The position numbers and the translations under genes are program-made. From Clostridiaceae bacterium (lineage in GTDB: Bacteria; Bacillota; Clostridia; Lachnospirales; Lachnospiraceae), in NCBI GenBank assembly GCA_910575585.1, contig CAJTGF010000011.1, positions 32,737 through 96,736 of the forward strand: 64,000 nt of DNA, read 5' to 3'. The notes below the pieces were generated by a model. The model was not told where the DNA came from, ran no database searches, and saw nothing but the letters and a program-made list of their open reading frames with translations. This document shows positions 45,216 through 52,772 of this stretch, piece by piece. Positions within the stretch are counted from its first letter, which is position 1, and the number at the start of each line of letters is the position of its first letter.

Positions 45216-46427
45216 TTAACATATTTCTACATTCTTAATCGCAATTCCCAGTATTCTTGGATCATCTGATCCAAATACTTCTTTTGGGCTCCACATCTGA
45301 TCGATTTCAACATCTACTCTAAAAATACCTTCTGACAGATGCTCATGTTCCACAGTAAAAACAATACTCTGTTCTCCCCTTTGAATATTACCCAAATGCT
45401 GTCTTACGCCATCTCCGATACCTGCAGACAATTCAAGTCCTTCTATCTGATTGTCAAAAGTGATCTTTACCTTTCTATGCTCATCCTCGATACCGCAAAC
45501 ATAAATTTCAGCTTTTTTCTCTTTCATCCACTGCAGATGGAATCCATTGTCTGCGTCATATTCCGGCTCGTGAAAACCGTTGCCACAGATAAATCTTCTG
45601 CCTGATATCTCAAACTCACCCTCTATTCCTTCTTTCGAATATCGCAGACATCTCCTGGCAGGATGACCGCTTACAAACTGAATGTACGAGAATCGCGTTG
45701 GATTATATACCATCTCCGCGCTGGCTGAATGTATAAATTTCTGTCCGATCAAATCCTCTCTTACAAAAAAAGCATTTGTACCTGTAATATTGGTTCCAAC
45801 CAGACAATACCCTAACTGATTTCCCAATTTTTCAAAAGCTTTGAGCGATGCTCCGTGTCTGTCGGTTCCATCCCAAATATAGTTCCCGCTGTATGGCATG
45901 ATCCACTCCAGATCCGGCGGAAATTTGGCATTGTACTCAATAATAACAACTCTGGTTCTCAAACAATCTATGGCCTTCCAGACATGATAATCATTTCCAT
46001 CTATGTCAATACTTAATAAATCTATCTCACCTGTAAAACCGCTATTTTTAAATATCTGGTTAACATTTTCTCGATTAACATATTGATTTAAAACTTTCAG
46101 CTGACCTGACTGAATAACCGAATGAAATTTCTTATTTATCTGCTGATAATAATTTCTGTCGCCCTCGATCCACATACCCCCCCAGCCATAATGAAGAAGG
46201 CAATGGGTGTTGCTCTCCAGTCCATCCTGTACGCCAAACTCAATAAACCTTTTATCCGTACATCCAATGCGCTGAAATATCTCGTGGATGATCCCATCCT
46301 CGTCATTCTGTGAATATACTTTATATCCAAAAGCCTCCAAATATAATGGATCTTTAAATCTTTCTTCCGTTTTTATATCCCAGTAATACCCTGCGGTAAT
46401 ATGGCTCATTCCTCTTTTCTCCAACAT
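45216..46427 (-). CDS. FkbM-like methyltransferase-fold protein with C-terminal beta domain
   Basis: A 403-residue protein. The first 240 residues contain YSQNDEDGIIHEIF, IEFGVQDGLESNTHCLL and LLSIDIDGNDYHVWKAI, the pattern of FkbM-related proteins that may bind SAM. After about residue 265 comes a beta-rich module (GNGFHEPEYD to SDDPRILGIAIKNVEI), resembling the accessory carbohydrate-recognition-like domains of many polysaccharide proteins. It would act in the cytoplasm on the nascent polymer. The start could also be ATG 46409; GGAG lies 11 or 9 bases before the two candidates. Confidence 0.7.
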   Translation of the reverse strand: MLEKRGMSHITAGYYWDIKTEERFKDPLYLEAFGYKVYSQNDEDGIIHEIFQRIGCTDKRFIEFGVQDGLESNTHCLLHYGWGGMWIEGDRNYYQQINKKFHSVIQSGQLKVLNQYVNRENVNQIFKNSGFTGEIDLLSIDIDGNDYHVWKAIDCLRTRVVIIEYNAKFPPDLEWIMPYSGNYIWDGTDRHGASLKAFEKLGNQLGYCLVGTNITGTNAFFVREDLIGQKFIHSASAEMVYNPTRFSYIQFVSGHPARRCLRYSKEGIEGEFEISGRRFICGNGFHEPEYDADNGFHLQWMKEKKAEIYVCGIEDEHRKVKITFDNQIEGLELSAGIGDGVRQHLGNIQRGEQSIVFTVEHEHLSEGIFRVDVEIDQMWSPKEVFGSDDPRILGIAIKNVEIC

Positions 46428-46449
46428 ATACCCAGATGCTCCATTTCTT

Positions 46450-47883
46450 TTAACTGATCGTCATTGAGATCTTCTTCCTGTTTTTTCCATCTCTGTCCAA
46501 CCAGAAGCATCCCTCCGCTACCAAAGTGATATCCACATGATAAACATTTCCCTCTTTCAGAATATCCGGCAAATTTATTTTCATAGTGATCGCTCTTTTC
46601 GATCCTTTTCTCACAAAGTCCGTAATCGGCGTCCGCTCGCCATCGTATATAAGCATAGTTCCGTCCTTATCTGTAATATGATAGGACACGAAGATAGGAT
46701 ATTTCCGTCTTGAAGTCAACAATTCGTGGCCGCGATTTAGAATATCAATATCCAAATAAGCCGCTTCTACCCCCCCGTCAACAACAATATCATTTGCATT
46801 AATCTCCACACTGCACCTGCTGTATTCTGGTTCTGCCGAGATCTCGTTGACTGCCTTATCCAAAACCTCCTTCTGGCCACAGGCAAACCCAAAGATCTGA
46901 TTGTCCTGATAGCTTTCCTCCAGAGTCTTATTTGCGTCTATTTCCATTATGCTGCCTGTCCACACCCGTACATGTTGAAAATACGACTCTAATGTTTTTC
47001 TTAAGGTTTCTGACGACTGCTCGTTAATATGCATAAGCTGTTCATAATAGGAGCGTGGATTCCGCGGAAGATAGCATCCCAGTTCTGATGCCATTTGCCG
47101 CATGCGGGGATAATGATAGTCATAATAGTCTTTATTGGGCGCTGTATGCACCACCAATACTCCCTTTGGACTTAAAACGGATGCGATCTTTTCAAATATC
47201 CGCTCCAGAACGTCATTTTCAATATGTTCCACAACATCTGCCATAACGATCTTATCATAGGTATTTAGTTGATCCATCTGAAAGATATCTGCCTGAATAT
47301 ATCTTAAATTGTCCCTCTTTCCACCAAAGGTTTTCTTTGCGATTTTTATCGCGTCCGCGGAATAGTCAATTCCCGTAACATCTGCGCCGGATGCTGACAG
47401 CGCAAACGATAATTCTCCTCTTCCGCAGCCAATATCCAGGATCCTGTCTGTCCTATCCGGATTGACAAGATTATAGACATCCTGCAATCGCTGTTCTATC
47501 TTGGTGCCATCGCTATTCCTGAAATCATCGTATCCGCCGCAGTCATTCATATAGTAGTCCTGGGTATACATATCTTCCAGGTCCGCATAACTTTCCTGTT
47601 GTCCTGCATGTACCGGCTTTTTTAATTTCAAGTAGGTTCGTCCGTGTGAGACATCCATATCCACATAATAATACTCAATAAACCTCTTATACTTGTCAAG
47701 AAAGCGCATAATGATCTGTTCCGGCCCGTAATCATGCATGCTCTCATCAACAACGATATACATATTCTTTAAAACTGCTTTCTCCAAAGAATCAAACAAC
47801 TCATCAGCTCCTACAGATGTACTGAATCTGACTGCCTTCTTCTCAAAAGCATTGAGATCTATTTTTATAGTATGAAACAGCAT
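46450..47883 (-). CDS. SAM-dependent methyltransferase with C-terminal Wzt-like beta module
   Basis: From ATG at 47883 (GGAGG 5 bases upstream) the product has 477 residues. An N-terminal region of about 120 residues of unknown role precedes a class I methyltransferase domain (motif I ILDIGCGRGELSFAL, GIDYSADAI, VMADVVEHIEND). The last 120 residues (FVSYHITDKDG, then DGERTP, then VDITLVAEGCFWL) follow the SYHW...G.RTP...Y.L.LDLV.EG..WF pattern of carbohydrate-recognition domains found in Wzt-type exporters and their partners. A methyl cap read by Wzt would explain this pairing. An upstream in-frame ATG would overlap wzt and lacks a ribosome site. Confidence 0.83.
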   Translation of the reverse strand: MLFHTIKIDLNAFEKKAVRFSTSVGADELFDSLEKAVLKNMYIVVDESMHDYGPEQIIMRFLDKYKRFIEYYYVDMDVSHGRTYLKLKKPVHAGQQESYADLEDMYTQDYYMNDCGGYDDFRNSDGTKIEQRLQDVYNLVNPDRTDRILDIGCGRGELSFALSASGADVTGIDYSADAIKIAKKTFGGKRDNLRYIQADIFQMDQLNTYDKIVMADVVEHIENDVLERIFEKIASVLSPKGVLVVHTAPNKDYYDYHYPRMRQMASELGCYLPRNPRSYYEQLMHINEQSSETLRKTLESYFQHVRVWTGSIMEIDANKTLEESYQDNQIFGFACGQKEVLDKAVNEISAEPEYSRCSVEINANDIVVDGGVEAAYLDIDILNRGHELLTSRRKYPIFVSYHITDKDGTMLIYDGERTPITDFVRKGSKRAITMKINLPDILKEGNVYHVDITLVAEGCFWLDRDGKNRKKISMTIS

Positions 47884-47896
47884 ATTAGCCTCCGCG

Positions 47897-49213
47897 CTAT
47901 ATCTTCCATTTAACACATGGTCTGAAAATACCGTAATCCGTTCTCGTATTGTAAATGGTGATGTTGACCGCATTCAGGATCCCGTGAAAGGTCGGCCCAT
48001 AATCAACGTTTAGTGAAAGATCAATGGAATATTGCCCCTGCATAAGCTGAATAGGCTCAAATAACAATTCGATGATCCCATCATCCTTCACCAGGATCGT
48101 TCTTGCGTTATCGATCAGTGAGTTTGTGGTATAGCATAAGATTCCATCGCTTCTGTATATACCGATACTGCACATCATCTCTTTTACCTTAGGCTCATTT
48201 CTGTGATAACAGATCTTGATCAACAATGGCGTATCAATGCTAAAGTTTGTTTTCGGTTTTAAAGTATGTCCATCTAAAACCGCATAATCTTTTATAACGA
48301 TCTCCCTGTTACCGATCTCCTTAATATCCCCAACCCCTCTCAGCCGAAAGATATCATCCGCACTATACTCACTTTTACCATCTGCATCATTGGAAACGCT
48401 TTCTTCCCCCTGTGTTTCCTCGCTTTTCCGATCTTTTTCTTCTGACCTGTCCGCGCTAAGATCCTCCGGGCTCTCTCCGCCCATGATCCAGGACATATAA
48501 TCCTGAACTACCCTGCGGGACGTGCCTTCTTCCTCTATTCTCCCCTCCTTGATCCAGATCGCTTTGTCACAGATCTGTTCAATCTGAGCCGTTGAATGGG
48601 ACACAAGGACAATGGTGGTCCCCGCTGCTTTGATCTCCCTTAACCGGTTAAAACATTTTGCCTGAAACTTGGCATCACCTACTGCCAGGATCTCATCAAT
48701 CATGAGAATATCCGCATCCACATTGATAGCGACAGAAAAGGCAAGACGCATATACATACCCGAAGAATATGTTCTGACAGGATTATCAATATATTCTCCC
48801 AACTCTGAAAAACGGATGATCCGGTCCAGTTTCCCGTCAATCTCTTTTTTTCCCAGGCCAAAGATCGCCGCGTTGGTATATATATTTTCTCTTCCGCTCA
48901 TATCCGGGTGAAATCCTGCCCCAAGCTCGATCAGACTGGACACTCTCCCGCTGATCTCGATCTTCCCCTCATCCGGATACATTATTCTCGTAAGCAGCTT
49001 CAGCGTAGTGCTCTTCCCGCACCCATTCTGCCCGATGAGCCCCACCGCCTCCCCCTTCTTCACCGCAAAGCTGATATCATTCAGAACCTTGCGCTCTTCA
49101 TACCGGTTTCTGGAGCGAAAGAGCAGACGTTCCTTCAGCTGGCTTCCCTTATCGTAGTAGACCTTAAACTTCTTCGTTATATTCTTTACTTCTATAGCGT
49201 TTTCCTGCTGCAT
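47897..49213 (-). CDS. wzt: Polysaccharide ABC exporter ATP-binding protein Wzt with C-terminal recognition domain
   Basis: Powers export of finished undecaprenyl-linked polysaccharide with Wzm. The ATPase domain (about 1-245) has Walker A GQNGCGKST at 61-69, the LIELGAGFHPDMSGREN stretch typical of Wzt/TagH, signature YSSGMYMRLAFS and Walker B ILMIDEILAVGD. An acidic linker (about 245-285) leads to a C-terminal beta-sandwich of about 150 residues, the type that recognises the non-reducing end of the substrate in O9a/O8-like systems. AAAGGAG precedes the ATG. It overlaps the upstream transferase gene by 50 bases. Confidence 0.93.
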   Translation of the reverse strand: MQQENAIEVKNITKKFKVYYDKGSQLKERLLFRSRNRYEERKVLNDISFAVKKGEAVGLIGQNGCGKSTTLKLLTRIMYPDEGKIEISGRVSSLIELGAGFHPDMSGRENIYTNAAIFGLGKKEIDGKLDRIIRFSELGEYIDNPVRTYSSGMYMRLAFSVAINVDADILMIDEILAVGDAKFQAKCFNRLREIKAAGTTIVLVSHSTAQIEQICDKAIWIKEGRIEEEGTSRRVVQDYMSWIMGGESPEDLSADRSEEKDRKSEETQGEESVSNDADGKSEYSADDIFRLRGVGDIKEIGNREIVIKDYAVLDGHTLKPKTNFSIDTPLLIKICYHRNEPKVKEMMCSIGIYRSDGILCYTTNSLIDNARTILVKDDGIIELLFEPIQLMQGQYSIDLSLNVDYGPTFHGILNAVNITIYNTRTDYGIFRPCVKWKI

Positions 49214-50408
49214 CTGCTACTCCTTTGGCAACTTCCTCAAAATAACTGATATACTTGTCCGTGATCACATCCCAGGCAAAATTCTCCATGACAAACCTCT
49301 GCCCGCTCCTCCCCATGGCATCCGCCGCCAAAGGGTGTTCCAAAAGATAATTTACTGCTCCCTCAAACTCAAAATAATCGCCGAAATAAAGCCCTCCCCC
49401 GGAAGCTTTGGCAAAATGTTTTGTCACCTTGCACCGGTCATGGACCAATACAGGGCGCCCACAGATCCAGCTCTCCATGATCACCAGAGAAAAACTCTCA
49501 TTGATCGACGGCTGGCAAAGAACCAAAGCCGCCCCGTAAGCATCAAACTTATCCTGCGCATCCACAAATCCCAGATCCATCACATCCTGTTCCAGATCTT
49601 TTGGGATCTTCACCTCTCCGCCGCCGATCAGCGCCAGCTTTACCTGGTTGTCGTTCCGGTACTTGTACTCATGGAAATAATTGATCAGCGTGTAAATATT
49701 TTTCCCAACGTCTTTTCTTCCCGCATAGAGAATAAAGGGCTGATCAATCCCATATTTCCGGCGAAAGCGCGCGGCGTCATACGTATATTCCGTGTACACG
49801 CCCTCCCCCAGCACCCTGGCATTTACATGATCCAGGCGGTAAACCCGGGCCGCAAGATCCGCTTCCGGCTGAGCGTGAAAGATCATGCCTGCCGCTTTGG
49901 AGAATGTCCGTTTAAAACATCTCATATACACATAGCTCTCATCGTGAAAGCACGGGATCAGAACCGCCTTTTCCATACACTGCCGGATCCCGAAATAGGT
50001 GGTTCCAAACATATAGGGAATGAACACAAAAAGGCTGTACTCATCCTTGTGTTCCCCAATATACCGGTACAGGGAGGGACTGTTGACCATCTCCCTCACA
50101 AACGTCCTCTCCTCCTGGTCCGTAAGGGGCAGTTCGTGGTTCATCAGCTTACGATTGACCCTGTTAAACCCGTCCTCATCCCGCCTGCGCGCCTTAAAAC
50201 GCCTTACGGTGATCCCCTTCTCAACGGTTGTCCCCGCTCTGTGGTAGTTATGGCTCCAATCCGACTGAAACTGATGGACACAGGTTGTCAAGACCTCCAG
50301 GGGAACGCCTGCTTCGCTCAGATGAAGGACAAGACCTTTTAACTCCGCCTCCGCCCCGCCTGGTATATCAAACCCAAACCATGGGATAACAAACCCTATT
50401 TTCTTCAT
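49164..50408 (-). CDS. Glycosyltransferase family 4 protein
   Basis: Retaining GT-B enzyme, 414 residues. The acceptor-side start IGFVIPWFGFDIPGGAEAEL is followed by VLTTCVHQFQSDW. The donor-binding half starts near ILYAGRKDVGKN and has QPSINESFSLVIMESWICGRPV, the EX7E site. It is the intact relative of the truncated gene at 41205 and of the C-terminal half of the 814-residue protein at 52773, so the operon has grown partly by duplication. AGGAGG precedes the ATG. Donor is unknown; GDP-mannose or GDP-rhamnose are the nucleotides the locus makes. Confidence 0.9.
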   Translation of the reverse strand: MKKIGFVIPWFGFDIPGGAEAELKGLVLHLSEAGVPLEVLTTCVHQFQSDWSHNYHRAGTTVEKGITVRRFKARRRDEDGFNRVNRKLMNHELPLTDQEERTFVREMVNSPSLYRYIGEHKDEYSLFVFIPYMFGTTYFGIRQCMEKAVLIPCFHDESYVYMRCFKRTFSKAAGMIFHAQPEADLAARVYRLDHVNARVLGEGVYTEYTYDAARFRRKYGIDQPFILYAGRKDVGKNIYTLINYFHEYKYRNDNQVKLALIGGGEVKIPKDLEQDVMDLGFVDAQDKFDAYGAALVLCQPSINESFSLVIMESWICGRPVLVHDRCKVTKHFAKASGGGLYFGDYFEFEGAVNYLLEHPLAADAMGRSGQRFVMENFAWDVITDKYISYFEEVAKGVADAAGKRYRSKEYNEEV

Positions 50409-50417
50409 GGCCTCCTC

Positions 50418-51491
50418 CTATCTTCCGACAAACTGCTCCATCGTGTGAAGAAACTGTCTCTCAACCTTTTTATTGTCAAAATCCTTCAGCCGGATCCGCT
50501 GATTTCTTATGACAGCTTCTTTCAATTTCCTGTCCGTGATCACCCGGTCTATCATCTCCGCCGCTGCCATCGGGTCATTGTCCGAAAGCAGGATGCCACT
50601 TCCCCCCAGCGTCCCGCCTATGGCCGACGTGTCCCTTGCTATGATTGGTATCCCAAAATACATGGCCTCCACAAGAGGAACGCAGAATCCCTCATGCTCG
50701 CTCATGCTTAAAAACACGTCCGCCACCCGGTAATACGCCAGAATATCCTGAAATCTTGACATGCCTGAAAAATATACACAGTCCCATATCCCCAGCTCTT
50801 TCGCGTAAGCTTCCAGCCGGTTTTTATACCGCTCCATCCCCACATAGGAACCGGCCAGGATCAGCCTGGACTCCCGGTTGATATACCTGTGGTAATAAAA
50901 AAAGGCCAGGATCAGATCCTCCTGCTTTTTATTTGGCACGATCCGTCCCGTAAAGAGAATGTTTGTCTTTCCGTCCGAAAATGTCCGGATGACCTTATTT
51001 GTCGGCTCTTTTGCGTAATCCTCAAAGGGGATCAGGATGGGAAGCACCTGGATGGGGCATCTGTATCCATATCGGATTAGTTCCTGCCGGTTGTATTCCG
51101 AATCCGCAAAACAAAACTCCGCCGCGTCTCTCATCCCCTTAGCCGCCCGGATCCCCTTCCTGCAGTTTTCATAGGCGTCCCGGTTATACCCGTCAAAATA
51201 GTTTGCCGGGGTAACATTGTGATACATGATGATCTTTCTGCATGGATATCTTGTCACTCCGTAGTTCATGCTGTGTCCTGTGGAGAGATGATAAAGGATC
51301 ACATCATCCCTCTCCGGCCTGGGCATTCTGCCGTATGGTCTGGCTGTTCCCCTTGGAAGCCTTCCGTCTACCACGTCCGCGTATATCTCGGTCTCATAAC
51401 CTGCTTTGAGCAGCGCCTTTTTAAGGGCTCTCGTGTCATTTCCCACAGCGTCGCCAAAGGCGATGACCGGAAGAAGCTGAAAAATTCGCAT
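50418..51491 (-). CDS. Glycosyltransferase family 4 protein
   Basis: GT-B enzyme of 357 residues. N-terminal half: IFQLLPVIAFGDAVGNDTRAL, then YHNVTPANYFDGY. Donor half from ILFTGRIVPNKKQEDLI, with the EX7E motif in MSEHEGFCVPLVEAMYFGIPI. The N-terminal pattern is seen in mannosyltransferase-like proteins of rhamnan and mannan loci. AGGAG precedes the ATG, and the next gene starts 10 bases after its stop. The residue it adds cannot be fixed from sequence. Confidence 0.9.
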   Translation of the reverse strand: MRIFQLLPVIAFGDAVGNDTRALKKALLKAGYETEIYADVVDGRLPRGTARPYGRMPRPERDDVILYHLSTGHSMNYGVTRYPCRKIIMYHNVTPANYFDGYNRDAYENCRKGIRAAKGMRDAAEFCFADSEYNRQELIRYGYRCPIQVLPILIPFEDYAKEPTNKVIRTFSDGKTNILFTGRIVPNKKQEDLILAFFYYHRYINRESRLILAGSYVGMERYKNRLEAYAKELGIWDCVYFSGMSRFQDILAYYRVADVFLSMSEHEGFCVPLVEAMYFGIPIIARDTSAIGGTLGGSGILLSDNDPMAAAEMIDRVITDRKLKEAVIRNQRIRLKDFDNKKVERQFLHTMEQFVGR

Positions 51492-51503
51492 ACCGTTTTC
51501 TCC

Positions 51504-51950
51504 TTAGTCTGTTGATCTTCCCAAAGCTTTTGATAATCTCTCCACCTGCTCTTCAAGTTTCCGGATCTTTGCGTCCTGACTATCCGCCAGCTTTGAGAAA
51601 ACCTGAGCCATGGCGCAGACAGTGTAGTGATTGTACCGGTCCTGATCCGCCACAATAGGCTCCACATAGAACTTTACGCATCTGCGGACCACTTTCTTTA
51701 AAAACACCTCCAGCGGGTTTCCCCTTAAAGGCCGCCAGCAGGCCACATTTTTGGTCTCGTCCATTTTTACGATCCATTTTTTAAGCTCTTTAGACTGAAA
51801 TCTCTCCTCCAAAAGTTCCAGCCCCTCGCCTGCCTGGACATGTACGTCCGCAAACGTAAGCGCCGTTTTCTCATATCCCCGCTCCTTGATGTTCCTGCGG
51901 ATATCCGCCATGATCGCGTCAATATCGATCTTCTCCATCTCTTCCGCCAT
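51504..51950 (-). CDS. Small helical protein resembling the N-terminal part of the locus methyltransferase
   Basis: From ATG at 51950 (AGGAG upstream) it has 148 residues and no enzyme motif. The start MEKIDIDAIMADIRRNI parallels MDKIDVAKIMADI of the methyltransferase at 43961. A middle segment (FLKKVVRRCVKFYVEPIVADQ, just under the membrane-binding look of amphipathic helices) parallels that protein's region before its catalytic domain. A C-terminal coiled coil (KIRKLEEQVERLSKAL) ends the chain. It looks like a free-standing copy of the docking/coiled-coil part. It sits next to wzm, so a scaffold or length-control role with the exporter is conceivable. Function unknown. Confidence 0.7.
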   Translation of the reverse strand: MAEEMEKIDIDAIMADIRRNIKERGYEKTALTFADVHVQAGEGLELLEERFQSKELKKWIVKMDETKNVACWRPLRGNPLEVFLKKVVRRCVKFYVEPIVADQDRYNHYTVCAMAQVFSKLADSQDAKIRKLEEQVERLSKALGRSTD

Positions 51951-51990
51951 GTCTGCCACTCCTATTCTCTCAATCCTCTTTGGACTCTTC

Positions 51991-52770
51991 TTATAGTTCT
52001 TCCGCAAATCCCCTCTGCAGTTTACAAAAGATTACTTCCCCTGCCACAAGTATGATGATCCCCAGCGCCGCGGCTTCTGTCAGGGTGCTTATCCGCGGTA
52101 TCTGCTTGTAATACAAGATATCCCTGTATGCGTCGATCACCGGCGTCATAGGGTTTAACCTCCAGATGGGCATAAGCCGCTCCGGAACCTGGGAGGCCGA
52201 GTACATTACCGGCGTCAGAAACTGCCACGCCATGGCAATGATATTTAAAATGTAGGCCAGATCCCTGAAATACACGGTCAGCGCCGATGTAAGCAGCGCG
52301 ATCCCCAGCGCCAGAAGGTACTCCACCGCCATGATCAGCGGAAGGTACAAAAGCGCCGCGGGATGAAATCCATACCCGGTCACCAAAAGTACGCCGAACA
52401 CCACCAGAAAGCTTAGGACCATATTTACAAAGGAGCTGGTAATGTAGGCCATGGGAAGAACCTCCCTGGGAAAATAGATCTTTTTCACCATATCCGCGGA
52501 ACCCAGGATGCTTGTAGAGCCCCCTGTCAAGGCGGAGCTGAAAAAGATCCACGGTACCAGGGCCACAAAAAGAAACAGATAATACTGCTCAATCCCATTC
52601 CTCATGATCACGGAAAACACAATGGTGTACACCATCAGCTGAAGCAGGGGATTAATGAAGGTCCACATAAACCCAAGCACAGACCCCTTGTACCTGCCTC
52701 TTAAATCCTTTCTCACCAGACTGAAAATCATCTGCCGGTACTGATAGATTTCTTTTACTATATGACTCAT
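51991..52770 (-). CDS. wzm: Polysaccharide ABC exporter permease Wzm
   Basis: ABC-2 type membrane subunit that moves lipid-linked polysaccharide across the membrane with Wzt. The 259 residues have a cytoplasmic amphipathic start (REIYQYRQMIFSLVRKDLRGRYKGSVLGFMW cut into helix and LGxxW motif) and six membrane helices. The C-terminal MPIWRLNPMTPVIDAYRDIL loop is the family signature. The partner wzt lies four genes downstream, not adjacent, which is less common. Confidence 0.93.
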   Translation of the reverse strand: MSHIVKEIYQYRQMIFSLVRKDLRGRYKGSVLGFMWTFINPLLQLMVYTIVFSVIMRNGIEQYYLFLFVALVPWIFFSSALTGGSTSILGSADMVKKIYFPREVLPMAYITSSFVNMVLSFLVVFGVLLVTGYGFHPAALLYLPLIMAVEYLLALGIALLTSALTVYFRDLAYILNIIAMAWQFLTPVMYSASQVPERLMPIWRLNPMTPVIDAYRDILYYKQIPRISTLTEAAALGIIILVAGEVIFCKLQRGFAEEL

Positions 52771-52772
52771 CT

